The notes beneath the pieces are model-generated. The model ran no database searches and had not been told where the DNA came from. It saw nothing but the letters and a program-made list of their open reading frames with translations. Of a DNA stretch of 64,000 nt, positions 46,153 through 57,045 are shown piece after piece; position 1 is the stretch's first letter; each line of letters opens with the position of its first letter. A program made the position numbers and the translations under genes. This stretch comes from Allium sativum. Its lineage: Eukaryota > Streptophyta > Magnoliopsida > Asparagales > Amaryllidaceae. Location of the stretch: positions 755,419,603 through 755,483,602 of the forward strand of contig CM060922.1 in assembly GCA_030737875.1 (NCBI GenBank), given 5' to 3'.

Positions 46153-46846
46153 GAAAGACCATTTAAAGAGATAAGTGAACGTGCCCCTACCAAACAATCT
46201 AAACATCCAATTGTCATTGTCCCTCATCCAATATCTTGATAGTAAAAGATCATTGGCATGTTGGTTTAGCTTCAGCCTTTCCCGTACTCGCTATGACCGA
46301 CGATGACAAGTATCCGACGAGTTACTATCCTTGTTCGGTCATGACCACGAAGTCTACTCTCAGAGCCGAGGCAACCATCGAATCCTAAATATCACCCCAT
46401 CGGACTTTTTGGTTACCCTCAATATAAATGCAGCCAAGACATAATCTATGGATGGAACCGTACTGACCTGCCTCTGCGGCTACAGCTTCGTTAGGCCTAT
46501 ACCAGAGGGCCATCTTGGAGTATCCTCACATCCAGTAGAAGTCTCGTAATTCCTTCCAATCCCTAGTTGGACGTTCTCCCACCATGTGTCCAGACACTTA
46601 AGATGATTTACCATCTTGGGCTCTTCATCCCTTCTGACAAGACCAAACACTTATTCCTATTTTATTAAGCCCAACGTCTAATTTACCATTTTGCGTTTTA
46701 ATTACTTTTATTTTTGTTGATTTGCAATCTAATTCGAATATTCATTATTTGTTAATCAACTTTATTAGTTATCATAGAACCATTTGATAACCAAAGAACT
46801 GCCTAGTCGCTAGGCCACCACAGAATATCGCAATCGCAAGGCCGTT

Positions 46847-46990
46847 ATAGAATTTCAGGCTCGTAACTTAATACCTTGTAAGCTAATATGTTCATATTAA
46901 AGCCTAACGCCTAATCTTAGGACCACCATAGAATTTCAGGCTTGTAACTTAACACCTGTAAGTCAATATATTCATATTAAAGCCTAACTA
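46847..46990. repeat. Two tandem copies of an 81-bp unit
   Basis: Both copies contain ATAGAATTTCAGGCT, GTAACTTAA and TTCATATTAAAGCCTAAC in order, starting at 46847 and 46928. Confidence 0.85.
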
Positions 46991-48397
46991 TCATTTCAGC
47001 CATTCCTTGTCATATTCATATTTGCAAAAAAAAACTATGTTTATTATGATTTCTCAACTATCGTACTTATGTAAATATAGGTTATAGTTCATTTCTCTTA
47101 CAAAACATTTTTCGTCATGTTTTCCTTATTTATTCCACCTTTGCAAGTTTATTTCTTTAAAACATTAGGCACGTTTCTGTTTGATTGGACATTAAAACTA
47201 CATAAAATTTATTTATATAGTTTAACGTAATTGCTGCAATAGGAATCCATAATTGCAATACATTTTTTAATTATTTTTAGGCAATATAATGCACAATACG
47301 GCTAAAATCCTATTTCACACTAATGCATGTCTTTGTTTCTTTTTATGCTTGCAACTATGCTTCTCATTTTTTTTCCAGACCAAACTATGAAAATATATTC
47401 CATTTTTCCTCACCAATTAATTTAGGTCATTTCTAACTTCATTATTTAATCATTATACATAAATTATGTTCTCAATTTTATATAACAACAGTAAGTTTAT
47501 TCATAGTTGGGCTTATCCCCCTTTTTCTTTCAATTCCAACGATTTCTAAATTCATTCCGTTCCAAATCTAAAAGGAAATTTTAACAAAATAATACGAGAA
47601 TTTTCGGATTTACCATTCAATTACAAAATTTACTATACGCAAAATTATTTATGTCTTGTTTGCCGGTATCATAATTATTTATTAAGTCTAATCAATTTTG
47701 CCTATTTTCAGTCCCTATTCCCTTTTTTTGCAATTTTGGTATTACATATTCATTTAGCCCCAAATTATCCAATCCGCTTTTATTCATAATTCCAATTGAA
47801 TAATATTTTTCCAATGCACGCAAACAAAAAGGATTATAACTAGTCGTTTAAAATCAGGCGCACAATTAAGTTGTATACATAAACCAATATTGTAGATTTA
47901 TACATATTTTGTGCGTAATCAATTCAACATAAAATTGTAAAATCCAACGCGGAAAGAGGAAAAAAGGACCGATTGAATAATCTAACAAGAATCAAATGAT
48001 ATCATATACCATTATATAAAAAATATAATTTAAATCCACTCATATGTAGCACATTCTAAGACTGAATTTAATTTGGGATTGTTATATGTTTCAATCTACA
48101 AATCTTTTGTGCTGGAAGTTTGGACATCTAAGCCTTAAATCCACTGCTTTTACCTTCAAATCTTTGAATAAAATATCCTAAACCTAATATATTTTATTTT
48201 TAAGAATTTGGATGAGAAAAGGAATGGTAAAGCTCCAGTGCCCTTTCAGAAAATATGAGTCCAAATGCTAGGCCATGTAGGTTTATTTATAGATGTCTAA
48301 ACGAACCACATTCGTCAATTTCATATTAATCTAAATCGCTCTATTCAAATCGAACCCAATCAAGAACCATGTATATAAAAAATCATTCCATACCGAT

Positions 48398-48445
48398 ATG
48401 GGTCGACCCATGGCCGTGCCAGGGTCGGCTTATGGGTCGACCCAT
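48398..48445. repeat. Twin 14-bp perfect palindromes
   Basis: ATGGGTCGACCCAT occurs at 48398-48411 and again at 48432-48445, 20 bp apart, in otherwise AT-rich DNA. Confidence 0.9.
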
Positions 48446-50112
48446 GCGATATAAATTAAATAGCTTGGTCGTAATTTGATGCGTGATTTATTTGTTTCTC
48501 GTTTTGTTCCATTGCGTATTTATTTCTGGACCAATTTTGCTTGTTTCTATTTTATTTTATTCCTTTTCATTTTTGATGCGCGCTCAAATTTCAAATTTAA
48601 AAGCCTAATTAATAACCACGTTAATTTTCTTCGATTTTTAACACACATCTAATTTTAAATTCAAGCTTTAACATTATTACCAATTATGTTCCTATTAATA
48701 TTATTAATGATGCGTATTAATTTTCAAATTCAAATACGCGTTGCTTTTGAAATTTACACATACATATTACATACATACATACAGACACATGCACGCATAT
48801 ATATATATATACGTATGAAATAAATATATACTTACATGCATGTTACTATTAATTAGTTTTCTGTATTTAGTACATTCTACTTATTAATTTATAACATGCT
48901 ATTAATTTACTCTCATTCATTCTTCTGTAACGTTGCTTTATATTTAATTCTGTTTATACCATTGCAACGTTGTGTTTGCATACCAACAACTTTCTGTTAA
49001 TTTCTCATTTATTCTGCATTGTGGTCTTTCAAATCCAAGAGAATGCTATTTATGAAATTAATATACACATAAATTTTCAAAATAAATATATTTATACACA
49101 TTGTCAATTAAAGGAATGTTGATGTTAATTACTTTCTCTTTTTTGATCTAATTCATTATCGCACGCGTTTGTTTTCGAATTTCAAACACACTTTAATTCT
49201 GTAATTATTTTGATAATTCTATTATTAAAAATGAAGGGTGTTAAATTTTGTGTAATAAAACTTTTACGTCTAGTATCGAAATAGCACAATTTGTAATTAA
49301 GTGTGTTGTTACGCATGTATCATTCGAAACGCTAACACGGTTTCCAAAATAAAGTTAGTATCAGTTTGAATTTTTAACATGTTCTTAAACATTATTAAAT
49401 TAAAGATCATCAAGCATATTAATATCTTTAGAGAATAAAATTTGACGTGTGAATTCTAAAATTATGATAACAGTGTTGTGGATGCCTGTTTAATGTATTC
49501 TTCACCCATTATAGACACATATAATTTGATGTGTGAATTCATTCAGTATCATTCCATCTTCTACACAAATACGCTATGATATAACGACTAAATGTTGCAA
49601 ATTTTCATAATCGAATATGTTTTTGAATCAACATTGCTGATATAAGAGAAGAGATCAGGATATAATAGAAAAGAGGAGAAGAGAGGGGATGATGAATGGG
49701 AGAAGAATGCATATATATATATATATATATGGATAGGTTAGTTGGAATAAATACACTAGCATCGAACGTCTGACATGAACTATAAACTTCCAAATCCACC
49801 CTGAAACAATAATGATGAAAGGGTAGGTAGTCGGCACACCAATTTTTTTGTCCCCAAATTCAGTGTTTCCCCGTGTCTCACCCAATCAGAGCCCCTTAAT
49901 TTCCACATTTTTCACTTAAACCCCTGAATTGTTGGGGGATTTAAATGCGAAACAGCGGAAATCAGAAGATCTAATTAGAGGGACACGGGGGGACGGTGGA
50001 GAATTGGTCTCGGTAGTTGGGGAATTTGATGTGTCAGTCGAGTACCCAACATGAGCGCCAAACAATGACCAGTACCTTTAACTATTTTCTTCGTGTTTGT
50101 AGTTTTATGACT

Positions 50113-50640
50113 TTTTAGGGTGCGTTTGATTTTGAACAGAAAGAGTTATTTGGAAGAGGTATTTGAAGGGGAATTGTTGCGAAGGGGGAATGCCTTTTTT
50201 TATGAAAGGGGAAAATTGGAAGGGGAAAAATTATTATTTTATTGTTTTTTGTATTTTTTATTTGTGTTTGTATTTGTGTTTTTGTGTGTATATTGTCGAA
50301 CAGGATAGTAGAATGCATAATACAAATTGCAGAATAAAAGTACTAAATTGAAATACACATTACAATACAACCACTACAACACATCCATCACAACACATCA
50401 CAACAAGATAACCACAAAAGAAAACACAATCACAACACAACCACCAAATAAAACACAGCTACAACACAACCACAAAAGAAAACATCACATTTGTCCAGCC
50501 CTCAGCTTCCTGACAAAATTAATAACACAACCCCTAAGTTGTGCGGGCTTGTCAAGCAGAGAATAAAAAGGGTTGTGGCCCGATCTGTCATGTTCTAATA
50601 GAATAACCGCCACCTCCCACTCCTCATAGTCATCATCCTC
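50113..50640 (-). other. 3' part of a small ORF and a CACAACAC-rich tract
   Basis: On the minus strand, 50640-50491 is open (EDDDYEEWEVAVILLEHDRS start, FVRKLRAGQM end, then stop). It becomes one frame with 54841-54797 (MDRDELIDLCMSVRH) if the CACTA element between them is removed. The protein (about 65 residues) is not recognised. 50340-50490 is a degenerate CACAACAC repeat. AGGGTGCGTTTGATTTTGAA at 50118 resembles the terminus of many plant DNA transposons (PIF/hAT type), so the ORF may belong to a decayed element. Confidence 0.45.
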
Positions 50641-50689
50641 CACTACACTAAAACAGTGGATTCCCAACAAGTATATGTGTTACAAATAA

Positions 50690-50990
50690 TTTCTGTAACA
50701 CTTTTAAGTGTCACCAATGGCCTGTGAGGAATTTCCTGTAACACTTATAAGTGTTACAAACATATTCATGCTAACATTTATAAGTGTTACAAGCATATTC
50801 ATTGCTAACACTTATAAATGTTGGAACCATAAGATATGGTAACATTTATAAGAGTTACAAACATATTCATTGCTAACACTTATAAATGTTGTAACCATAA
50901 GATATGATAACACTTATAAGAGTTGCAAACATATTCATTGCTAACACTTACAAACATATTCATTGCTAAAACTAATAAATGCACAATTAA
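50690..50990. repeat. Subterminal palindromic repeats of CACTA element 3
   Basis: Seven or more copies of AACACTTATAAGTGTT or close variants (AACATTTATAAGTGTT, AACACTTATAAATGTT), alternating with ACAAACATATTCATTGCTA. Related AACACATTTAAGTGTTGG and AACACATATAAGTGTTGG lie inside the right end (54655-54755). These are likely transposase-binding sites (inference). Confidence 0.85.
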
Positions 50991-51476
50991 TATTAAAAAT
51001 CATTAAACAAATGAGTATAACATGCCTTTATGATTTCCAATCACATATATACTTCAACATATCAATTCAATATAAGATTTAGTACACTTCCATATTTCAA
51101 ATTCAACAATATCACATTCCCATAATATTCAAATCCTTGCTACATGCTTCCAATTTTAGAATACCATAACATTCAAATTATAAAAAGTAATACAAAGTTT
51201 TACTAAAGATACATTGAATTTTAGATACTGCAAAGGTGAAACGTGAACCATATCACAAAGCCTCCATCCGAAAATTGACAAAGCTTGTAATGTTCATTTT
51301 GAGGACCATCGTAAATCGGCGCTTCCAAATCTAAACTTCTGTTATGCAAACAACTTTCCCAATACTTTGCACTATCTCACTTGAGTTATTATTTCATGTC
51401 ATTGAAGAAACTATCAAGACATGCAATAGGTGCTGCTTCTTAATACAAAAAAAAGTGAATGTGTCAGAAGTTAGAA

Positions 51477-52005
51477 TTCGGTTTTCGAACTGAGTTGCGA
51501 CTCAGTTTTGCAAAACTGAGTTGCAAGCTAAGTTTGCAAACTGAGTTGTGAGCTCAGTTTGCAAAACTGAGCTTGTAACTCGGTTTGCTAATTGAGGTTG
51601 CAACTCAGTTTTGCAAACCGAGCTGTAACTCAGTTCAAAAACCGAGTTACAACTCAGTTTTGCATACCTAGTTGTAACTCAGTTCGAAAACCGAGTTGCA
51701 ACTCAGTTTTGCAAACTGAATTGTAACTCAGTTTGCAAACTGACCTTGCAACTCAGTTTTGAGAAACTGAGCTTGCAACTCAGTTTGCAAACTGAGCTTG
51801 CAACTTAGTTTGCAAAACCAAAAGTGAGCTTGCAACTCGCTTTTTCAAAACTCACTTTGCAAACTAAATTGCAACTCAGTTTGCGAACTGAGCTTGCAAC
51901 CCAGTTTTGAGAAACTGAGCTTGCAACTCAGTTTGTAAACTGAGCTTGCAACTCAGTTTGCAAAACCAAAACTGAGCTTGCAACTCGATTCGCAAACTCA
52001 GTTGG
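51477..52005. repeat. Tandem palindromic array inside CACTA element 3
   Basis: About 15 units of 34-36 bp, each an inverted repeat of the type AACTCAGTTTTGCAAAACTG, joined by GAGCTTGCAACTC-like linkers that are themselves partly palindromic. Unrelated in sequence to the array at 28540 but the same in design. Confidence 0.9.
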
Positions 52006-52386
52006 AAAATATCAAAAATAAATAGATCACAAGTGATCTAAATGCATTGTTCAGGGATTTAGATATTAAATGTAAAGCAATAAAGAAGACTTAAATCAGC
52101 ATCCACCCACACAATCACTAAGTACCGTCATTCAACTAACTTTTGGTTTTGGATACACACTTAAGGAATTTGATTAACCATTATTATTAAGCGATCACTC
52201 TGATTATGAGATTATTCAACCAAAGATGAATTAATGCATGATAGGATCACTCTGAGCTGCAAACTGTGCTGCAGGCTCAGTTTTGAAATATTTAAGAAAA
52301 TACTATATTTGTGCTAGATCTAATGACTGGTTCATGAAGATGCCAGTCTTATATACCTGCATAGTAGATTCACAGACTAGAAAACC
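52006..52386. other. Spacer in CACTA element 3
   Basis: AT-rich; no gene. A short partial copy of the array motif (GAGCTGCAAACTGTGCTGCA) lies at about 52252. Confidence 0.4.
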
Positions 52387-52714
52387 TGATGCTCGATAAA
52401 GGCGAAGTTGTCCTTTCTTGTTCCCTTCTGGCATCATATATACCTGCATAACAGATTCATAGACCAGAAAGCATATAAATTTACTTTTCAATATAGTAAA
52501 ATAAACCATCCTTTATAAAACAAATTTCACATAAGATTAATACGAACTTGATTATGGTAGCTGAAAACAAATGGATAGAAAAGATGACAGTCTTCACTTA
52601 AGCAATCCCCAAATGTTTCCACGATACACCATTGTCCTTGTTGACGGCAATGCCGATATCTCCTTGTAGAGAGATAGAATTCTTTGTTTCAAAAACCAAA
52701 TATAGAATGTCACC
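52387..52714 (-). pseudogene. Captured GINT1-like (GT64) glycosyltransferase gene fragment
   Basis: Two adjoining exons on the minus strand. The first (52714 to about 52545, acceptor TTTTTTCAG) reads FETKNSISLQGDIG, then DNGVSWKHLGIA and, after a 1-bp loss, EDCHLFYPFVFSYHNQ. The second (52443 to 52387, acceptor TATGCAG) reads VYMMPEGNKKGQLRLYRAS. This is the N-terminal beta-propeller-like part of plant glucosamine inositolphosphorylceramide transferase 1 and its relatives, which glycosylate sphingolipids in the Golgi (family usually E-T-K-N-S-I-T-M-Q-G-D-I-G ... D-E-D-W-H-L-S-Y-P-Y-V-F ... I-Y-M-M-P-E). The GT64 catalytic domain is missing, so the copy is non-functional. Confidence 0.83.
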
Positions 52715-54650
52715 CTGAAAAAACATAAAATTTATAAGATAGGAAGACTCAGTACATTGTAACTACCTAATCATAATTATACGTGGAATAAAAAAGAGGG
52801 TGTATACTCTATTTATAAGACAGGAGGAATAAATACTTCGTAACTATGTAAGCAAAATTACACATGGAATAAAAACGAGGGTGTATACTCTATTGGATAA
52901 TCATCGAAGATGCCAGAGAAAATAATTATGGTTGAAGTGTATTTAAAAGAGGTAAAACAGAAATGAGTTCAGCTTGAATTGTTAGTTCATATTGCATTAA
53001 ATATCTTGCACTAGTTAAAGAAGCTTCCATTTACATAAAGTTTGCACAATAATATTCACTTTAATATACCATGATAAGTTCCAGCATTTGGTGTATTACA
53101 TTAATTATAGCTTGCATAAGTTCTAGAAAATTCATCATATCTGAAGATATATATTAACCTGTAACAATCCTAAATTTATCGGAATAACTACATACTCTGG
53201 TTCTGAATCTGATTATAGAGTATCAGTATGACTCAACTCACACATTAAGCACATGAGTCTTTTAGTTTGACAGAAAATACTATTGAAATATAAAGCCATA
53301 TCTGCCAACATTGGCCGACTCCATTATCATTCGAACACATAAGCTGAAGACTCTGTTTTCCCACTAATCAATGAACAAAAATAACATACAGACAGATGCA
53401 CATAAGGATTTGTAACTTTGTTGCAATAGACAAATGGTTCAGTATTATAATTATCTTACCAATTCATCATTACTAATAAGTTATTGGCATCATCTAATAT
53501 CCAGAAATAAAAGGATTGAAACTTTGTTTTAAAAAATAAATAGGAAAACTGGGGTTGTCACAACAAGCACAATAGGCTAATAAGGTTTACCATACCACAG
53601 TACAATAGGCTAATAGGAAAACTGGGGTTGTCACAACTGGAGCAAATTTCATCAAGGGAAATCTTGTCTGATATATTATTCGAGCTTTTAAGTGACCTAA
53701 AGAGATACTTGAGGTAGTTTAGATTAACCCTCCTGTTTCTTTAATATTATGCAAAAAACAATGAAGTAAAAAAATAGTAATTCCAAAAACATGCCTGTAA
53801 GTCATTGAGGCTTATGGATGTGGAATCTCTTAACCTGCAAATTTACATAAAAATTAGCACCATAATGAAGAGTTCATGGAAGCCTAAGGTGTTTTTTTCA
53901 ACCTCAAACCATACCACAGTATAAAATGGCCTATTACTACAGAATCAAATTCACTAATATACTGGTACATGGATTTATCGTTTAGTACAGTGGATAAATT
54001 ATTAAATCTTGGGTTTGCTGTTTCTATCTACAGTCATAACGTTTAAAGATGTCAACGATGCTGACGGCCATCAGTCAAAAACCTCAAGCATGCAGCTACA
54101 CATTTTTCATAGCCAGTAGCAATTTTAGCAAGATCAAAATACTCTCGCAAAACCCCCCAAGAGAAGCCTTTTTAACTTCTACAATTAAAGAAGGAACTCC
54201 ATTCCTTTACTGACGACTACAAATAAGGAAAACCCCAAATTTAAATCCATTTACTGACGACACTGATTTGATCAACGCTCAGTGAAGTTTCCCCACATAA
54301 TCCGTGGATGGCCAATTTACTTGTCCTTTCCCTTTTTATCTTTGTCGAATCCGATTTAATCGGTTGAAAATAAGAAGTAAAACAATTTCAGGTGAAGAAG
54401 AATGAATCAAAACGTATTTTCACATTTGGTGATTACTGTCACCCCTTCGATTAGAGAAATCCAAAATCCTTTGATTAGAGAGAGGACCGCGTGGGATCGC
54501 TGATCAATTCTTCGACGTCCAATTTTTTTAAATTTGCTTATGATGCGGCCTTCAGAGGATAAGTGTTGAGGAATAAGCGTTTAGGTACGGAGTAGGGTTA
54601 TGTATGTTAACTTACCCTTTTGCCATTGGAATATAAGAGTTGACCATGCA
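52715..54650. other. Rest of CACTA element 3, intron-like DNA
   Basis: AT-rich. The minus-strand piece at about 53829-53795 (LRDSTSISLNDLQ) may be another captured exon. A 28-bp sequence around GGAAAACTGGGGTTGTCACA recurs at 53545 and 53617. Otherwise nothing. Confidence 0.4.
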
Positions 54651-54796
54651 TACCAACACATTTAAGTGTTGGAACATTTTTGGTGACACATTTTTACTAT
54701 AGCAACACATATTAGTGTCATCAGTCTACAACACATATAAGTGTTGGCAGTTGAAAAAAATAAGAGTTGCTAAATGGACAATATGGTGTAGTGCTC

Positions 54797-54841
54797 ATGG
54801 CGTACTGACATGCATAGATCTATAAGCTCGTCTCGGTCCAT
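54797..54841 (-). other. 5' end of the small ORF interrupted by CACTA element 3
   Basis: ATG at 54841 gives MDRDELIDLCMSVRH, in frame with 50640-50491 across the CACTA insertion when the element and one CTC copy are removed. Confidence 0.5.
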
Positions 54842-55082
54842 GCACGAAGGAGCTTCTTCCGGGAGCTTCTTCCGGAAGTTCAGATGTCATCCAGAAATTA
54901 CCACATCGACAAGCCCATATCAATCTCAAAGGAGCCCCAATTGAACGAGACCCTCACTATTGAAGACTATAATTGGCACCGCAAAGTCAGCCGGAAGCAA
55001 AAGGTCCGAGACCAAGAAAAAGCGCCCGACAAAGGCCCGTACAGGCTCAATAACTTAACAACGGAAGGGGTCCATATTTCCC

Positions 55083-55090
55083 TATAAATA
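55083..55090 (+). promoter_or_regulatory. TATA box in the gypsy LTR
   Basis: TATAAATA within CCTATAAATAGG, an almost ideal plant TATA element, placed about 765 bp before the LTR end. Confidence 0.6.
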
Positions 55091-55850
55091 GGAACCCAGG
55101 AGCCACATAGTGGGGGGACGAATCTTTCATTTTCCTCATCCATTTCTCTTTTCAATCTCACTCTTTCTTCATAAAGAGAACAAATCCTAATTTCCTAATC
55201 AGATTGGGAATTTCTAAAAATATTGTAATATATCAGCAATTTATGAATGAAGAAATCAAAGGATTGAACATTTTTGTGATTTGATAAACATATTGTGTCA
55301 TTTGTGATGGAACAGGGAGTTAACACTTATCCTTTTTGTATAGAAGGACAGATCATGAAACCCTCGTAAAGGGAAGAGGCATCGTGGAAACATGAGACCT
55401 TCCTCTCTTTATCTCGGGGGTTGGTGATGTGAATCAACCCTTTCATATTGAGCCTAATGCAGCTCAACCCCGGAGTATAGGTTAACTGCAAACTTATAGC
55501 TTGATCACTGATGTAATCAGGGCTCCTCCGGGCTAGTTTGATGCGAAAGGATCGTTTAAGTCAATAAGCGTTGCGATATCCTTATCATCCGAGTATCGGG
55601 AAACATTAGCATGTTTTCTTCTTATCACAATGTATATCATCTTGGCTACGATCTAAATGAAAGATGATTACACAAAGCTCCAAAGGTATCAAGTTAAATG
55701 AATCTTTCTTTGTGGAAATGGTTGATTTAGCTAAGAAACAGTGACTTCAAATTGTCCATGGGTGACCTTAGATCCTGGTCATACCAATCTGTTTAAATAT
55801 ATGCTCCATATGACTCTCTTAGGTGTTGACGAAAAATATCGTTAACATTT

Positions 55851-55868
55851 TGGCGCTAGAAGAAGGGC
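55851..55868 (+). other. Primer-binding site of the gypsy element
   Basis: TGGCGCTAGAAGAAGGGC, three bases after the LTR end AACA; it resembles the site TTGGCGCTAGAAGGAGGGG of plant Tat elements. Confidence 0.8.
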
Positions 55869-55927
55869 TATAACCTTCGTCCTTGCGGTTAATCTATCAA
55901 AAGTTAACTTGGTGAATTTATTGCTCT

Positions 55928-57045
55928 ATGGCAGGAAAGATGAAATCAAAAAGACAAGAAGATCGAAACAAGGAACCGACTCCTGATGCAACCTTTGAAG
56001 GAAACATGGAGCTAACGCTTAATCTGAACAACATCAAAAAGGGGGCCACATCCAACCCAACACAGCCACCAAACTTTATTGAAGATAATATCGCAAGAAT
56101 TATGGCCTTGGAGAAGCAACTCCAAAAGATGCAAGCTAAGTTGAATGTTGCTCAAGCACAGAAGTCTTCAAGGCTCCCCAAATCTAGTCAGTGAGAAATG
56201 AATGAGTCTCTGAAAAGAAAGACTCCCATTCAACACTCAGAAGCAAAGGAAAAGATCAAGGCGGCTTCCTCCATGAAGAAGAAGTCTAATTTGATGAGAA
56301 TAGATCATCAAGGAAACCAATGCGAGTAAGAACAGTTCCGGAGTTCCACTTCCAAAGGTTATGATCCCAAGAGAGCAAATAATGACAACGCGGAAGCTTA
56401 TCTTAAAGACTTTGCCCAGAAGACCGTTACAGACCTGCTAGGAAGCAAGGGAAAGTGAACTCAGGATGATAGGGTTAACGACAACTAAAGGGTAGCTCCT
56501 TACATCGATGTAATTATGAACACCGTAATACCATCGAGAGTGAAGGTTCCAACCATAAAGTATCATGGGACAACTGACCCCGACGATCATCAAATGGCTT
56601 TCGACAGTCAGATGGATATCTACAATGCTTCTGGAGCTGTCAGATGTCGTCTCTTCCTGGCGACCTTGCAAGGGGCAGCAGCAAAGTGGTATTGTCAGTA
56701 TAGATAAAACACCATTTACTCGTGGAAACAATTCTCCTATGAATTTTCTGCACAGTTCTGCATTTGCAAAGATCCAACAGTCGACTACATAGTCATCACT
56801 ACATCAAACAGAGGAAAGGGGAATCTCTAGGAGATTATCTGAAAAGATTCAACGTCGAGGCATTAAAGGCCAAGGATATGAAAGACTGTGGTAAGTTGAT
56901 CTTCGTACATTCGGGGTTAATCGAAAATACCCCCTTCTGGAAGGAATTATACATTCACGGCTGTAAAGACTTGCAGGACTTTCACTTTCAAGCCGACAAG
57001 TTTATTCGCATGGATGAGTTATACTTCAAAAAGAGAAAGTTCGGG
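55928..57045 (+). pseudogene. Tat-type gag, broken and truncated by insertion
   Basis: ATG at 55928 (MAGKMKSKRQ). A short helical region (IARIMALEKQLQKMQAKLNV) ends in TGA near 56192, where Arg or Gln is expected. Conserved gag follows at 56516-56707 (VKVPTIKYHGTTDPDDHQMA and AVRCRLFLATLQGAAAKWY). It then changes frame to 56764-57045 (GESLGDYLKRFNVEALKAKD). Stops lie between. The coding sequence ends abruptly at 57045, where the TG of another LTR begins. Confidence 0.9.

Larger units (their letters stand above)
33610..46157 (-). mobile_element. Full-length Tat-type Ty3/gypsy retrotransposon
   Basis: 12.5-kb element on the minus strand. The 5' LTR is at 45483-46152 and the 3' LTR at 33615-34241; the TSD GAAAG is at 33610-33614 and 46153-46157. 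Reading leftwards from 45.3 kb come gag, aspartic protease, RT, RNase H, a second archaeal-type RNase H and integrase. The second RNase H and the long region between integrase and the 3' LTR, with an antisense ORF, are hallmarks of the Tat lineage. Stops and a few frameshifts occur in every ORF, so this copy is dead. Many stops are Gln or Arg codons changed by C-to-T. Confidence 0.96.
46158..50112. other. AT-rich intergenic DNA
   Basis: No gene. 46200-46640 is GC-richer and both strands have partly open frames (for example minus GQYGSIHRLCLGCIYIEG), so it may be a coding relic of unknown origin. 46640-49600 is very AT-rich. AT microsatellites at 48797-48813 and 49710-49731 create spurious tyrosine/isoleucine-rich ORFs. 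Confidence 0.5.
50638..54796. mobile_element. CACTA element 3 with captured glycosyltransferase exons
   Basis: Element 50641-54793, 4153 bp. Left end CACTACACTAAAACAGTGG; right end, reversed, CACTACACCATATTGTCC; only the first 8-9 bases match. The TSD is CTC (50638-50640 and 54794-54796). Both subterminal regions carry the palindrome family AACACTTATAAGTGTT, which confirms that the ends belong together. No transposase. The interior holds a palindromic array (51477-52005) and minus-strand exons of a GINT1-like gene. Confidence 0.87.
54842..57045 (+). mobile_element. 5' half of a Tat-type gypsy element (LTR end and gag)
   Basis: The LTR region ends GTTAACA at 55847 and includes a strong TATA box, CCTATAAATAGG, at 55081-55092. 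The left edge of the LTR is not resolved and lies between 54842 and about 55050. The PBS and gag follow. At 57046 the element is interrupted by the long-LTR element; pol would lie beyond the window. Confidence 0.8.

Noticed and set aside
49605..49885. Minus-strand ORFs around 49.7 kb
   Set aside because: They read through an AT microsatellite (Tyr-Ile repeats).
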